A stretch of DNA of 64,000 bases. It comes from Cydia pomonella (lineage: Eukaryota > Arthropoda > Insecta > Lepidoptera > Tortricidae). A program made the position numbers and the translations under genes. Below, in pieces: positions 41,541 through 52,141 of this stretch. A model generated the notes under the pieces. It was not told the DNA's origin and did no database searches. It saw only the letters and a program-made list of their open reading frames with translations. The stretch spans positions 11,877,001-11,941,000 of the forward strand of contig NC_084725.1 in the NCBI RefSeq assembly GCF_033807575.1, written 5' to 3'. Position 1 is the stretch's first letter, and each line of letters opens with the position of its first letter.

Positions 41541-41939
41541 GTCTTTTCGCGGATTATCAAAGTAATATTTTTGTTTGAATTAGTCTCAAATTATACAATT
41601 AAGCATAGGGGTTGACATCATGAGAAACGTTTTATCATGAATTTGGCCAAAATCGGAATAATCGCGTAAAGTTAAGTTTTAAAGGGAAAAATTGCCTCCG
41701 ACGTTTCGCGGACGGCGTTGTCCCCGTGATCTTGAGAAGTAACTAAGTTTGACATCAAGATCTTCTAGCTGAGCATTTTTCGAACTATCCGCACTTTGTC
41801 GTATTGCACACTAGGGTTGTTACTCGGTCAACACAACTGGACACCCCCACCATGTTTGGTTTTTCAACCAAGTTCTAAAATTAAAACTTAATTATACGCG
41901 ATTAGATCGCGTTTTATGCATGTATGTATGTATGACACT

Positions 41940-42660
41940 ATATTGCACATAAACAGGTTAACATAAAACAGACAAAACAAAAAAAAATGTACTAAGGCGA
42001 ACTTATCCCTAAAAGGGATCTCTTCCAGCTAACCTTTGAGAAAATGCGAATGGATCAAACACTAACAGGTGAAAGACAAATCAATATTAACAGTAGCAAT
42101 GAATAATGGATTCACATAAAAGTAGGACGAGAGCAATCAATAATAATAAAATAAAATAAATAGTAGAAAACCCGTAGTATGAATACATATATATATATAT
42201 TTTTTTTTTATGGTAGAAGAGGCAAACGAGCAGACAGATCACCTGATGGTAAGCGATTACCGCCGCCCATGGACACCTGCAACACCAGAAACAACCTTCA
42301 ATACTTCAATCTATATATGTATAAGATACATATTATAAATAAATATATGCATACATAAACATATAATATATATATATAGATATATAAATGCTATAAAAAG
42401 TACTCAGTTCTAATATCAGGAGTCTAATAACCACAACTTTTTCAACTTCTCTTTGAGTGAGGCAACAGATTGCGATTTCCTTGCATCCACTGGTAGATCA
42501 TTCCACAGCTTAACTGAGTAGGCTGTGAAAGATCTAGAGTACACACGCGATTTTTTCAGCGAAATGGCTAAAGTCAAGAGTTTTAGTAAATAATGTGTAA
42601 AAGCTTGTAAAATCGTGAAATATCGATTTAAATCAATGTAAAACTGATTATTCAATTTAT
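41940..42660 (-). repeat. LINE tail and a LINE C-terminal coding scrap
   Basis: 41985-42050 is the reversed tail (AACTTATCCCTAAAAGGGAT). 42203-42290 resembles reversed SINE/LINE tail sequence (GGCAAACGAGCAGACAG). 42416-42655 (-) encodes SLKKSRVYSRSFTAYSVKLW, NDLPVDARKSQSVASLK and KEKLKKLWLLDS, the usual C-terminus of a CR1/jockey-type RT. It has no upstream RT. Confidence 0.6.
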
Positions 42661-42712
42661 TTCAAAGTAACGTGTAAAGGGTTTTGATTTGTGATATGTC
42701 ATCATTATGCAG

Positions 42713-42862
42713 CTGCGCTACAGCACCACGAGGAAAGGTGGCCAAAGGTGGTAGAAATATGGCTGCGCTCCAGCACCACGTGGAAAGGTGGCCAGAGGTG
42801 GTAGAAATATGGCCGCGCTCCAGCACCACATAGAAAGGTGGCCAAAGGTGGTAGAAATATGG
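42713..42862 (+). repeat. Minisatellite, three 50-bp units
   Basis: Three near-identical units of CTGCGCTCCAGCACCACG...GGAAAGGTGGCCAAAGG...TGGTAGAAATATGG, with a few substitutions per unit. It lies in ZNF-A intron 2. Confidence 0.85.
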
Positions 42863-43169
42863 CGTATTATCAGCATGTAGTTTTAAAATGAGTGCGTAAT
42901 TTCCTTTAACGGCATATATGTCCATGTGTCAGAAGGTCCTGAGTCACAATCAAAGAGAATTTGAAATAGAGGTCGATTGTCAAGGAAAACTTTGTATCCA
43001 TGCTACTCACTCTGTGCACAGATTGCAGACCAATAAAAAAAAAAAATATATATATATATATATATATTTCGTGGAAAAAACAATGTAAACTAATATTTTA
43101 ATCACTGTATTAATAAAGTAGTCTAGTGCTGTGAATTTACATATTGGGTTAAGTAATAATGATTAGTAT

Positions 43170-43400
43170 TAGGGTTCCGTACCCAAAGGGTAAAACGGGA
43201 CCCTATTACTAAGACTCCGCTGTCCGTCTTTCCATGCGTCTGTCACCAGGCTGTATCTCATGAACCGTGATAGACAGTTGAATTTTTCACAGATGTGTAA
43301 ATAGACATTCTGTTTGACAAAACCTGAGGTGGATGAGGTTTCTGTAATGTGACGAAGACTGAGTCTGAGACTGTGAATTTTTTGGTTAGTTAGTAAAATG
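43170..43400 (+). repeat. Fold-back-family arm
   Basis: TAGGGTTCCGTACCCAAAGG begins a one-armed copy of the GGGTTCCGTA family (CCGCTGTCCGTCTTTCC, GGCTGTATCTCATGAACCG). The 42863-43169 region holds TA repeats and nothing else recognised. Confidence 0.5.
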
Positions 43401-43451
43401 GTACTAAGTGTAACTGAATAAAGCACAGAAACAAAGCCAGGCATGACTTAC

Positions 43452-43784
43452 CACTCAGCCACACTTTATGGGGCATCTGCACTGTTTCCGGGCTCAGCAC
43501 AAGCTCGTCCTTGACCACACCGTCCGCATACAGCTCCTCGTTCGGTGAGGCCTCTGTCTTCACATTCTGTGCTATTTTCTTCGTATTTAGAGTATGCTCG
43601 AAATCTGGAGCTTCCTTCTTGTCTACATTTTCTTCTTCCAATTCTTCTACCTTTATATGTATAGTTTTCTCAAGATCATCAATGGCTGTTTCTAAAATAT
43701 TCTGATATTCTTCCGTTGTATTTAGAGCTTCTTTTTTCACAACAGGCATAGTGTCTGAAGACTGCCCAGTCTCTGCGACATGCC
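43452..43784 (-). CDS. ZNF-A exon 2, acidic linker
   Basis: A 333-nt exon between TTGGCAG and AGTG|GTAAGT in reverse, phase 1 to phase 1. It encodes an acidic, probably disordered linker with GHVAETGQSSDTMPVVKKE, IDDLEKTIHIKVEELEEENV, DKKEAPDFEH and DGVVKDELVLSPETVQ. The I-K-V-E, V-K-T-E and V-K-D-E tetrapeptides fit the sumoylation pattern (hydrophobic-K-x-E); this is a prediction only. It aligns with ZNF-B exon 2. Confidence 0.82.
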
Positions 43785-45035
43785 CTGCCAACCAACCAAC
43801 AAAAGGTTATTGGTGTTGTTTGGATGACTGCAAACATTTTAGGTATTGTTTGGATGATTGCAAACATTTGACGAGTTAGATGTTATTGAATTAGTTTTAA
43901 CCATAAAATGACAAAACACATCATTATTTTTTCCTGCTCTCAAACCAGCCATTAACTAGCAAGTTGCTTGAGCATCACTTTTTATAGTAGTTAGAATATT
44001 TCGTCATTTTTTAGCACTTTGGAGGACAATTTCTCCCAATAGGTTGAGTTTGGGCAGCTAAAAAAAAATGTGTCTATTATTTTAGACTACTCTATAACAT
44101 ATATAAATATAAATCAAATCGGAACCGGACAGTTGGGTACCTTTCCTTGTTAGTTTCTCAGAGATGTTCTAAATTTGGATTTAATTAAGGTATCACTTAT
44201 CGACAAAGTACTAAAATTAAAAGATGCAATGACAGATACAGGTTTGTTAAATATAGGCCATTGTTTTATCGTTTCTGAATATATTATAGAGAAGTTATGA
44301 TATCGATGTAGATAAAGATTAATTCAATTCAATTCAATTCAAATATACTTTATTCATGTAGGCCTAGCAACAAGCACTTATGAATAGTAAGACAGTATTA
44401 CATATAATTATCTTAATCTAATTATCAGAGCAATTTATTGATGTTGTAAATATTATTCCATATTATTTATTATTATTATTATAATACGTGACCTCCCATG
44501 GGTAGAGACACCTTGTGGTACTTGGGAGAATCAACTTTTTAGCGTCACTCGTTGCCATGGTTACGATTAGTTGTCCAGGGGACAAAAGTTCATTGAAATA
44601 CTGATTTTATGGTACTTAAATGTATCAAACTTGCGTTTTTGTGGTCGTTATAACCAATGTCCATAATGGGCGCCCTACTAAGCATGTTAATCGAACGGCA
44701 TACAACGTCTCTTCAAACAAACTGTGCCACTGTTGTCCCTTGGACAACGGGACAGGATAACAAAACAAAAAAAGTTGACTCACCCACTTACATCACATAT
44801 CACCATATTAGTATTGAACCGTCATTAATACTAGCATAAGTGCTAACCGCAGTAAAGTACCTTTACATGTGGAATGTCACATATAATGTTTACCCAGGTG
44901 TTGGTTATTGTATTATTAAATGTTGCTATGCATTTCTCATGTCATGATAAATGTTGTATTGACCTGTGTAATTTTTAATTATATTTTGGCAACTTTACCT
45001 ATTCTATTAACTCCTACTACATCTCATACACTCAC
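43785..45035. other. ZNF-A intron 1
   Basis: At about 44325-44420 is a reversed LINE tail (AATTCAATTCAATTC, ATACTTTATTCATGTAGGCC). The remainder is AT-rich with nothing recognised. Confidence 0.5.
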
Positions 45036-45108
45036 CGTGGCAGTCGTAATCGGATCCTAGCTCGGCGTCCCACGAGGGCTCCTCTTTAACTTTAACCCAC
45101 ACTTCCAT
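45036..45108 (-). CDS. ZNF-A exon 1
   Basis: Chosen start ATG at 45106-45108 gives MEVWVKVKEEPSWDAELGSD, then YDCH, and ends in phase 1 at CACG|GTGAGT. ZNF-B starts with the same MEVWVKVEPS, which supports this start over an in-frame ATG about 117 bp upstream. Confidence 0.82.
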
Positions 45109-45816
45109 TTCTATCTGACGATAGACGAGTTGATGAAACTCGCCACTGCAAGTCAGGGGATAAACACCGATATCTTCACGATCAGGAGTCCACTGTACTG
45201 ATGCTCTGTGCCCATTTAGTTTCACAAAAACAAAGGCACTTAACTACTTAACAAATTAATGAGAGAAACAAAAATTTGTTGACCCAAGTTGACACAAGTC
45301 AAGTACGTAACTAGCTATTAATTAATAGAAAAATAACACGTTAAGATATTTATTATTTTGATTACAGTTCGTTCACAGATAAACCTATAAATTGTATTTA
45401 TTTTCTCATTGTTTTAGCCCATATTTCAATATCTTCGATATTAAACGTATGACTGTCAGTAGTGTCAGTCTGTCACCTGTCATCTATGGTCTAGATGGTT
45501 TCACGTTCCGGTACACACATCACTTACAATTTCTAGTTTAGGGCGGTTCAAAAAGTGTTAAGGCTTCTACAAACGTTGCAACAAATGGCATTCGATTTTC
45601 AATAATTGTCGGCTAAGTAGGTAGGAGCTCCTAGTGAGTATTATATTCTTTGGGTAGGAGCAATGAATTTAATAGATCCATCAAATGCCGCAATAATCCC
45701 ATACGTTTAGAGACCATAAGGGCTTGATTAGGGTACTTAAAACGGGCTTTCATAGCAAGAAAATACAACACTATAATAATCATATAAAAAAATCGAATCA
45801 CACTTTCTCAAAGACC

Positions 45817-46096
45817 TTTTTGGGGTTCCGTAGTCAACTAGGAACCCTTATAGTTTCGCCATGTCCGTCTGTCTGTCTGTCCGAGGCTTTGCTCCGTGGT
45901 CGTTAGTGCTAGAAAGCTGAAATTTGGCATGGATATATAAATCAATAAATCCGACAAAGTCGTACAATAAAATCTAAAAATGCAAATCTAAATATCTATG
46001 CCAAATTTCAGCTTTCTAGCACTAACGACCACGGAGCAAAGCCTCGGACATGGCGAAACTATAAGGGTTCCTAGCTGACTACGGAACCCTAAAAAT
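45817..46096. mobile_element. Near-perfect fold-back element, GGGTTCCGTA family
   Basis: GGGGTTCCGTAGTCAACTAG...GGAACCCTTATAGTTTCGCC...GCTTTGCTCCGTGGTCG... pairs with its complement ending at CTACGGAACCCTAAAAA. Arms are about 110-120 bp with a roughly 45-bp centre. Single-armed relatives are at 43170, 46620-46806, 54820-55615 and 38150. Confidence 0.8.
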
Positions 46097-46619
46097 GGAT
46101 CGTATGCAAAAATATCAAACATTGAATATTTTTAGTAATAGGAAGTATTACTGCAATGTTCTACCGCCAGAGAGCAACACTGTCACATAGTGTAAACCAT
46201 AGAGTAACTTATATAGTGTATTACTGTCATGCGGGCATTTATTAAAACTGATAATAATACGATTGTGTATTAACAAATCATAATTATGTGAATTAACTGC
46301 TCAATTAAATTTCTGTAATCCGCACATTCAATGTAGTGGGTGTACTACGTAATCGTTGTTACTCATATCATTAATGCACTTGGTACAAGGCGTGTCGTGA
46401 TATACTTACTTTACGGGGGTAAAAAAACTGAGACAACTATATAAAAAAAAGGGCAAAAACTTTTTTATAATTTATTATATTTCTATAACTGAGAACCTGT
46501 AATTGGCTCTGTAATTCTATGGGAAGTTCTAGATATTTATAGCGCTGTTGGTTTTCCATAGACTAAAATAAAATAAAATATTGTCGTCCTTATCATTGCG
46601 TTCATGTATGGAGGGATTT

Positions 46620-46806
46620 AATATTCATTTGTTTAAGTAACATGTCCGGTTTTGGGTAACAGATTTACATATGTGTACCAAATTTCAACTTTATTGGTTC
46701 AGTAGTTTTAGAGCAAATAGGCTGTGACGGACGGACAGACAGACAGACGCACGAGTGATTCTATAAGGGTTCCGTTTTTTTCCTTTCGAGGTACGGAACC
46801 CTAAAA
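46620..46806 (-). repeat. Single arm of the GGGTTCCGTA fold-back family
   Basis: CATATGTGTACCAAATTTCA, GACGGACGGACAGACAGACA and AAGGGTTCCG lead to GGTACGGAACCCTAAAAATT. 46097-46619 shows nothing else recognised. Confidence 0.6.
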
Positions 46807-47548
46807 ATTGATAATCTACATTGCCAGACAATTTCCGCCGGCAGTAACTTTTACCAGACGCTTTAAAGCTGTCAAAAAGATATTGTAACTTTACTTATAT
46901 TCTCATTCTTGATTTGGCATCAGCCACGAGAATTTAAGAAAAGAGTAATATCTTTACCTGCCTTTAGCACCTTGTACCGGACAAATGGCCATCGGGCCAA
47001 TATAGCAAGTATGCAGATTTTTTATTTTATTTAAGACAAAATTAAAAATATGTACTAATACTATACACCGTGTTTTTATTGAATTCCGTTAACTCCGGGG
47101 TATGGATAAGTACGTTTAAGGAAACTAAATGGTATAGTTCAAATCCAATAAATATATATATATATATATATATATACAACGTGTTTTTATCCATTTGCTT
47201 TAACTTTAAGGGTAGATTGTTTACCTCTTATTGAGTTAATTTCTCTAAGAAACTAAGTTCCTAACTCTTACCGTTTTGGAATTATTTAAAATCTAAATTT
47301 ATTCACTAATCTAAGATAAACCAGTGTAAAATCTTCTTAATTCATAACACCATAATTATTTTCTTCTCCTTCGTAAGTAAAGAGTTTTGAATGTTCCTTA
47401 TGTACAACAAGAAGGTTTAAATAAATGAGTTCGTTTTAATGCTGCTTTTACTTGGCTCGCATGTGTCACGTCAAATTGACAATACTAATTTGTTATTGTT
47501 GTTACTTATTTTATTTTCAAATAAATAATTGTGTTCACTTGCGTTGTG

Positions 47549-47695
47549 ATGCCACGGTTTAATTATACGGCCGAAGAAGAGGCCGACATACACTTTATTT
47601 ACGGTTTCTGCAATGGAAATGCCGCAGATGCAGCAAGGGAGTACCGACGTCGATATCCCAATCGACGCACGCCTCGACCTTATACTTTTATGAAT
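47549..47695 (+). CDS. Mariner/Tc1-like transposase, exon 1
   Basis: ATG at 47549 is preferred over an earlier in-frame ATG (47531) because MPRFNYTAEEEADIHFIYGF fits the family's start. 49 codons encode the first helix-turn-helix (GNAADAAREYRRRYPNRRTP). The exon ends in phase 0 at ATGAAT|GTAAGT. A 151-bp intron follows. An intron in a transposase of this superfamily is known but not universal. Confidence 0.78.
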
Positions 47696-47846
47696 GTAAG
47701 TATTTTCTTTATTTATTTATCTTCTTAAGTTAATTTTTTATAAAATGCTTATATTAAAAGAAAAAAACAACATTTTATTGTTTTCGTATTATTTTTCTTA
47801 CTTTAGAAGTACTTTTCTCACTAACCTACTTTTATTACTGTTGCAG

Positions 47847-48770
47847 ATACATAGCCGGTTCCGTGAGATGGGTCTCCGTTCGGCTCCGCATGAACGTGTC
47901 ATTGATTTGACAGTACAGGATGAAATCGGTATAATGAATTCAATTATTGAAGACCCGACGTTATCAACAAGACGAGTAGGCCGTATCTTTAACGTACCAC
48001 ACGCCAAAGTCTGGAGATTGTGGAAGCGATACGGTCTGCATCCTTACCATTACCGCAAAGTGCAAGGCCTTCTGCCACGGGACAATTTCTCGCGAATTGT
48101 TTACTGCCAAAGATTTAATGAGCTATTAATACAAGACCCACAACTTATTTCCAAAATCCTGTGGATGGACGAGGCTCAATTTACGAGAGCAGGAATAATA
48201 AATTCTAAAAATTATCACCATTGGGCTGACGAAAATCCAAAGCTGGCAAGGGAGTCTTCGTTCCAATATGAGTTCTCCGTAAACATGTGGGCAGGAGTCT
48301 TAAACAATCGCCTCATTGGTCCAGTGGAGATTCCAAACAGACTCAATGGCGATAATTATTTGGAATTTATACAGAATTTGCATTATTTGGATTGTTTCGG
48401 AGATGTTCCCTTAGAAACACTGCGGACGCATTGGATCCAACATGACGGAGCACCCGCACATTTTGCTCTTCGTGTTCGACAGCATTTGAATGAACACTTT
48501 CCTGGGCGGTGGATTGGTCGCGGCAGTCCAACTCTTGCGTGGCCCGCTAGGTCTCCGGACCTAACACCCTTAGACTTTCATATCTGGGGTACGTTAAAAG
48601 AAAGAGTTTACGCAAAACCGGTGGCTACAAGAGAACAGTTGTTGCAACGAATTCGGGAAGAAGCCGACACCATGCGTCTCACTAATGTTAACCTAAATCG
48701 CGAGATACGGGCAAGATTAAACGTCTGTTTGGAGAATGAAGGCGGCCACTTTGAAAATAAGTTGCAATAG
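47847..48770 (+). CDS. Mariner/Tc1-like transposase, exon 2 (DDE domain)
   Basis: Enters after TGTTGCAG and ends TAG; the spliced protein is 356 aa. IHSRFREMG finishes the linker. A second HTH (STRRVGRIFNVPHAKVWRLW) is followed by the DDE core: WMDEAQFTRAG, WIQHDGAPAHFALRV and WPARSPDLTPLDFHIWG. By hand count 37 residues separate the second and third D, a DD37D spacing. It catalyses cut-and-paste transposition at TA. All three acids are present and no stop breaks the frame. The match to insect copies with the WPxRSPDLTPLDF block is from recognition, not search. Confidence 0.88.
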   Translation: MHSRFREMGLRSAPHERVIDLTVQDEIGIMNSIIEDPTLSTRRVGRIFNVPHAKVWRLWKRYGLHPYHYRKVQGLLPRDNFSRIVYCQRFNELLIQDPQLISKILWMDEAQFTRAGIINSKNYHHWADENPKLARESSFQYEFSVNMWAGVLNNRLIGPVEIPNRLNGDNYLEFIQNLHYLDCFGDVPLETLRTHWIQHDGAPAHFALRVRQHLNEHFPGRWIGRGSPTLAWPARSPDLTPLDFHIWGTLKERVYAKPVATREQLLQRIREEADTMRLTNVNLNREIRARLNVCLENEGGHFENKLQ

Positions 48771-49388
48771 TAAGTTCCTGTTTTGGTTTCATGTAAATAT
48801 TTAGTGTCGGCTTCTTCCCGAATACAGGACATCATTTTGTTAATTTATTTGATTAAGACTGTATTGTATGTAAATAAATTTTGTTACACTCAATCTTTAA
48901 TTTCATTTCTGACTGTGCGACTATGCCATAAACTCAGATAATTAAAATAAAAACATTAAAAATGAAACTTTCACTACCAATTAACAAAAATAAAAAACTA
49001 AAATAAAAACTGCTTTAGCGGGGTTTGAACCCAGGACCTTCCACGGAGCTAAACTTGTTAAAAAGCACTGAATTCTGTCATCGATAAAGTTTTACACTGA
49101 CGTTACATGGCAAAAAGTTGACATTAATTTTTGCCTAACTCAAAAGAAGCTTTTACAATAGCCACCAACTAAATATTTAATTGTTTTGTATGAGATACCA
49201 AAAAAATTTTTTTCTTTGAATATCGTAAATCGGTTTAAGGGATAAGTTTACGTTAATGTTCCAAGCACTATGACGAAGTTAAAGCAAATGGATAAAAACA
49301 CGTTGTATATATATATATATAAAGTAATATAGCGTTGTTGTAACACGGACATTACATATAATTCAACCAAACAATTGAAAACTGTGAT

Positions 49389-49532
49389 GGCTCCTCTACA
49401 CGATGGCCCAGCGTAGGCCAGTCCAAGGAACGCATTTATGCGTTAGAGGGAGCAAGTGATATTGCTATTTCATTCCACTGCATAGCTGCGTCCCTTAGAC
49501 TGGCGTACGATGGGCCATCGTGTAGAGGAGCC
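49389..49532. mobile_element. 144-bp palindromic MITE
   Basis: GGCTCCTCTACACGATGGCC at the left pairs with GGGCCATCGTGTAGAGGAGCC at the right. The inverted repeats run on through AGCGTAGGCCAGTC. The arms are about 45 bp. Confidence 0.75.
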
Positions 49533-49800
49533 CTGACATATAAACGTCATTTCGAACATCGATCGTTCGAGATAATAGTAACGTTTAGTAGCAAATGTAC
49601 ACACTCGTACTAAGCACTAATCAATATGTGAAACAGGCCCAAAGTGTATACGCTCGTAATAAGGGCCTTATAAGATAAAAATAAAGTATTGATTATCTCC
49701 AAAATGGAGTTGATTAGAATACCGGTGTCTTTGAGAAAGTTACTTAATTTAAGCTCAGGAATGCACCCTTGAAATTAACGGAAATAAAAAAAACACGGTG

Positions 49801-52141
49801 TATTATTCCATACATTTTAGTCATGATAAAATAAGTAAGGTCTGGCGGCTCTGGGGTCTTGCTCTAAAATGATCGTACATAATTTATAATTATTACATAT
49901 TTGCCGTGACTTATTGTTTGTAACAAGTGTTTTTTTAATAAAAAAGACCATGAAGACACGTCAAAATAGCTGACCTTCTTTCTAATGCTAAAAAACGAAC
50001 TATAACTTCAGAATATTCCCTAATATTATAAATCTAGCAGAAGTTACGCTCAAATTACACAAATAAGTGATGGGTTCGGTAAAGCTAGTTTATAGTCATG
50101 TTTAATGCTCCGTACAAAACATAGTTCACGGAGAATTTATCTTCTCTTTTTTTCGGTCTCGCATATCGGTTAAATGATTTTTTCTTGGAGACCGTTTGAC
50201 ATACCTAAGGTTGCCATCCGTCTGGGTTTCCCCGGATTTGTCCTAGTTAAGAGGGCATCCGGGGGAGCGTTCATTTGTAGTCCGGGTTTAAAAATTTAAA
50301 GTCTTAGGCTACCCGCGACACACGCATGACACACACAACCTGTTTAAAAAAACCTGTTGACATGTCCGGGTTCTGGACTCTAAAATCCGGGGTTTTACGT
50401 GTTCTAAATTTTAGGTATGTCACATACCCTACCTAAAATTTGGAACAGTTATATCAACTACCACCACTAACACTGAATAAGTCAAAACGGCATATTAGGG
50501 GGGGGGGGGATTTAGGGGGTTGAAAGGGGTAAGCTGAATTTATTTTCCATTTGTAAGATTCCATTCCATTAGAAAGCTTGAAAAATTAAGTCGATAGACT
50601 GATATTGAGTTAATTTCACGTGCAGTGCAGTAGCTTCCAAAAAAAAAACAACGGGTTGCACTCCGGGAGTGCCGGCAGAAGTGAAAACTTGAATATTAAC
50701 GTTGTGCATTTTTGATATTTTGGAATGGTTAGGGAATAATTTTGCACGAATTGCTTTGATTATTAGTATAAAATGTATGTGGTAAAATACAATACTTCCT
50801 CTCCTACGCCGCGCCGGCGGTCTCCTGGCTTCAATGACATTGTAACAGTTTTTCGATGAGGTCACGTGTCCGTCTTACGAAATTTCAATCTGACGAATCT
50901 GTCGGTCACGTGACCTGTCGCGAGTTTAACATTTTTCCCCCATCACAAAGTGTACAGCGCCGCTAAAGAAGTTTTCACTTCAAAATAATGCATTAAAGTT
51001 ACATATTTTCATACAAAATTTTACCCTCTGTCCTCACACTTTTCGCAAAAACTAGCTTTGATTACCTAGTTGGTTGTTATTGTCTGGTCAACCAAGACAA
51101 TAACCAACTAAGCAGAGCATGGAGACGGCGGTAAAGTTATCAAGTTAACCTTATATTTAATATTTTTTCGACAGCGGCCTCAGATTATGTACTTACTCAA
51201 TAATTCGGTAGTCCTAATTTTGACAATGGTCATTGCCTATACTTAAAATAATACCTTATTAAAACGGGAATTAGTTTCAATTTTGAACGGGATTTACACA
51301 TGTAATTCAAGTAACATGATAAATTTTATATTGGCTTTCATCTATCCATAGTTATTAAATTGAGAGCTTGATAATTCATTTACAAATTTGACCTTTTCGG
51401 ATTTCGACTAAGACTTGCTAACACTAACAGCGACTAATTAGTCAAATTAATGTAAGAGTAGGTAATTTCTTTTATCGTTCCAAATACATTATATTATGAA
51501 AAATTAAAAGCATATTTACTTTATATTGATTCATTTATTTTTAAATATAGCACATGGTAGTCTTCCTACATGGTACACCTTACTGTTTTACGGCACAAAT
51601 TTAAAAATAAAAGTCACAACGACAACTCGCTTTATACTGAAAATATTTCTTTAAAAAAATCTATATTAGTTAAGCTATATTATATTTTCCTATGCTTTAT
51701 TATATTTTATGCCGGGAATGGAGTTTCTGCTCGTAAAAGGCATGTAATAAAAAAACATTTCTTGAAATTCGAACTTTAATAGCTGCCAATAGAGCTGCCA
51801 CATATGGCTTCGTATGCGGTAAAGGGTTAATTTGTCAGAATGTCGCCGTCGACGGATACGTCAAGGAGGACATCATCATCATTACATTGGGATGTAAATA
51901 AAAGCGAACGATAAAATTCTCAAACAGATTTCGTTATTTTCCATTTTACTTTACAAATACAGAAAAATAAATCACAATCAAGCAATGCTTCCAACTTACC
52001 GTGGGCTTCATTAGCCTAGACGGGAGTCCCACATAACCACTCGGGTGACCCCCCCGCACCCGGGTGGTATGCGGAATGCATTTTCCCCCTAATAAAGATT
52101 TTTTTACCTAGTTTTACACCACTAAGATGAGTGTGATTTTA
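49801..52141. repeat. Noncoding with reversed copy of the 20610 repeat
   Basis: 50635-50990 is the reverse of the repeat at 20610-21085 (GCCGGCAGAAGTGAAAACTT, CAATGACATTGTAACAGTTT, GTCACGTGACCTGTCGCGAG). 51066-51118 holds an imperfect inverted repeat (TAGTTGGTT...AACCAACTA). 51890-51990 resembles the sequence 3' of ZNF-A (39995-40080), so the ZNF 3' ends are duplicated too. Confidence 0.6.

Larger units (their letters stand above)
47177..49305 (+). mobile_element. Full-length mariner/Tc1-like transposon with perfect 28-bp TIRs
   Basis: The ends CAACGTGTTTTTATCCATTT... (28 bp, through GCTTTAAC) are exact inverted repeats at 47177-47204 and 49278-49305. They sit in a TA microsatellite consistent with TA target duplication. 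The element is 2129 bp and carries one spliced transposase gene with open frames. The perfect TIRs and intact frame suggest recent activity. Confidence 0.9.
47066..49800. mobile_element. Outer mariner-like non-autonomous element, split by nested insertions
   Basis: The left end CACCGTGTTTTTATTGAATT is at 47066, flanked by TA. The right end, GAAATTAACGGAAATAAAAA leading to ACACGGTG|TA, closes at 49800. The right part (49685-49800) matches the copy at 9576-9692. The inner autonomous-type element (47177-49305) and a MITE (49389-49532) sit within. The outer and inner ends share CGTGTTTTTAT and TTAAC, so they are related. Confidence 0.65.

Noticed and set aside
50500..50515. Poly(G) run as a G-quadruplex
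   Set aside because: A single G run with one nearby GGGGG; it does not give four separated tracts of good quality.
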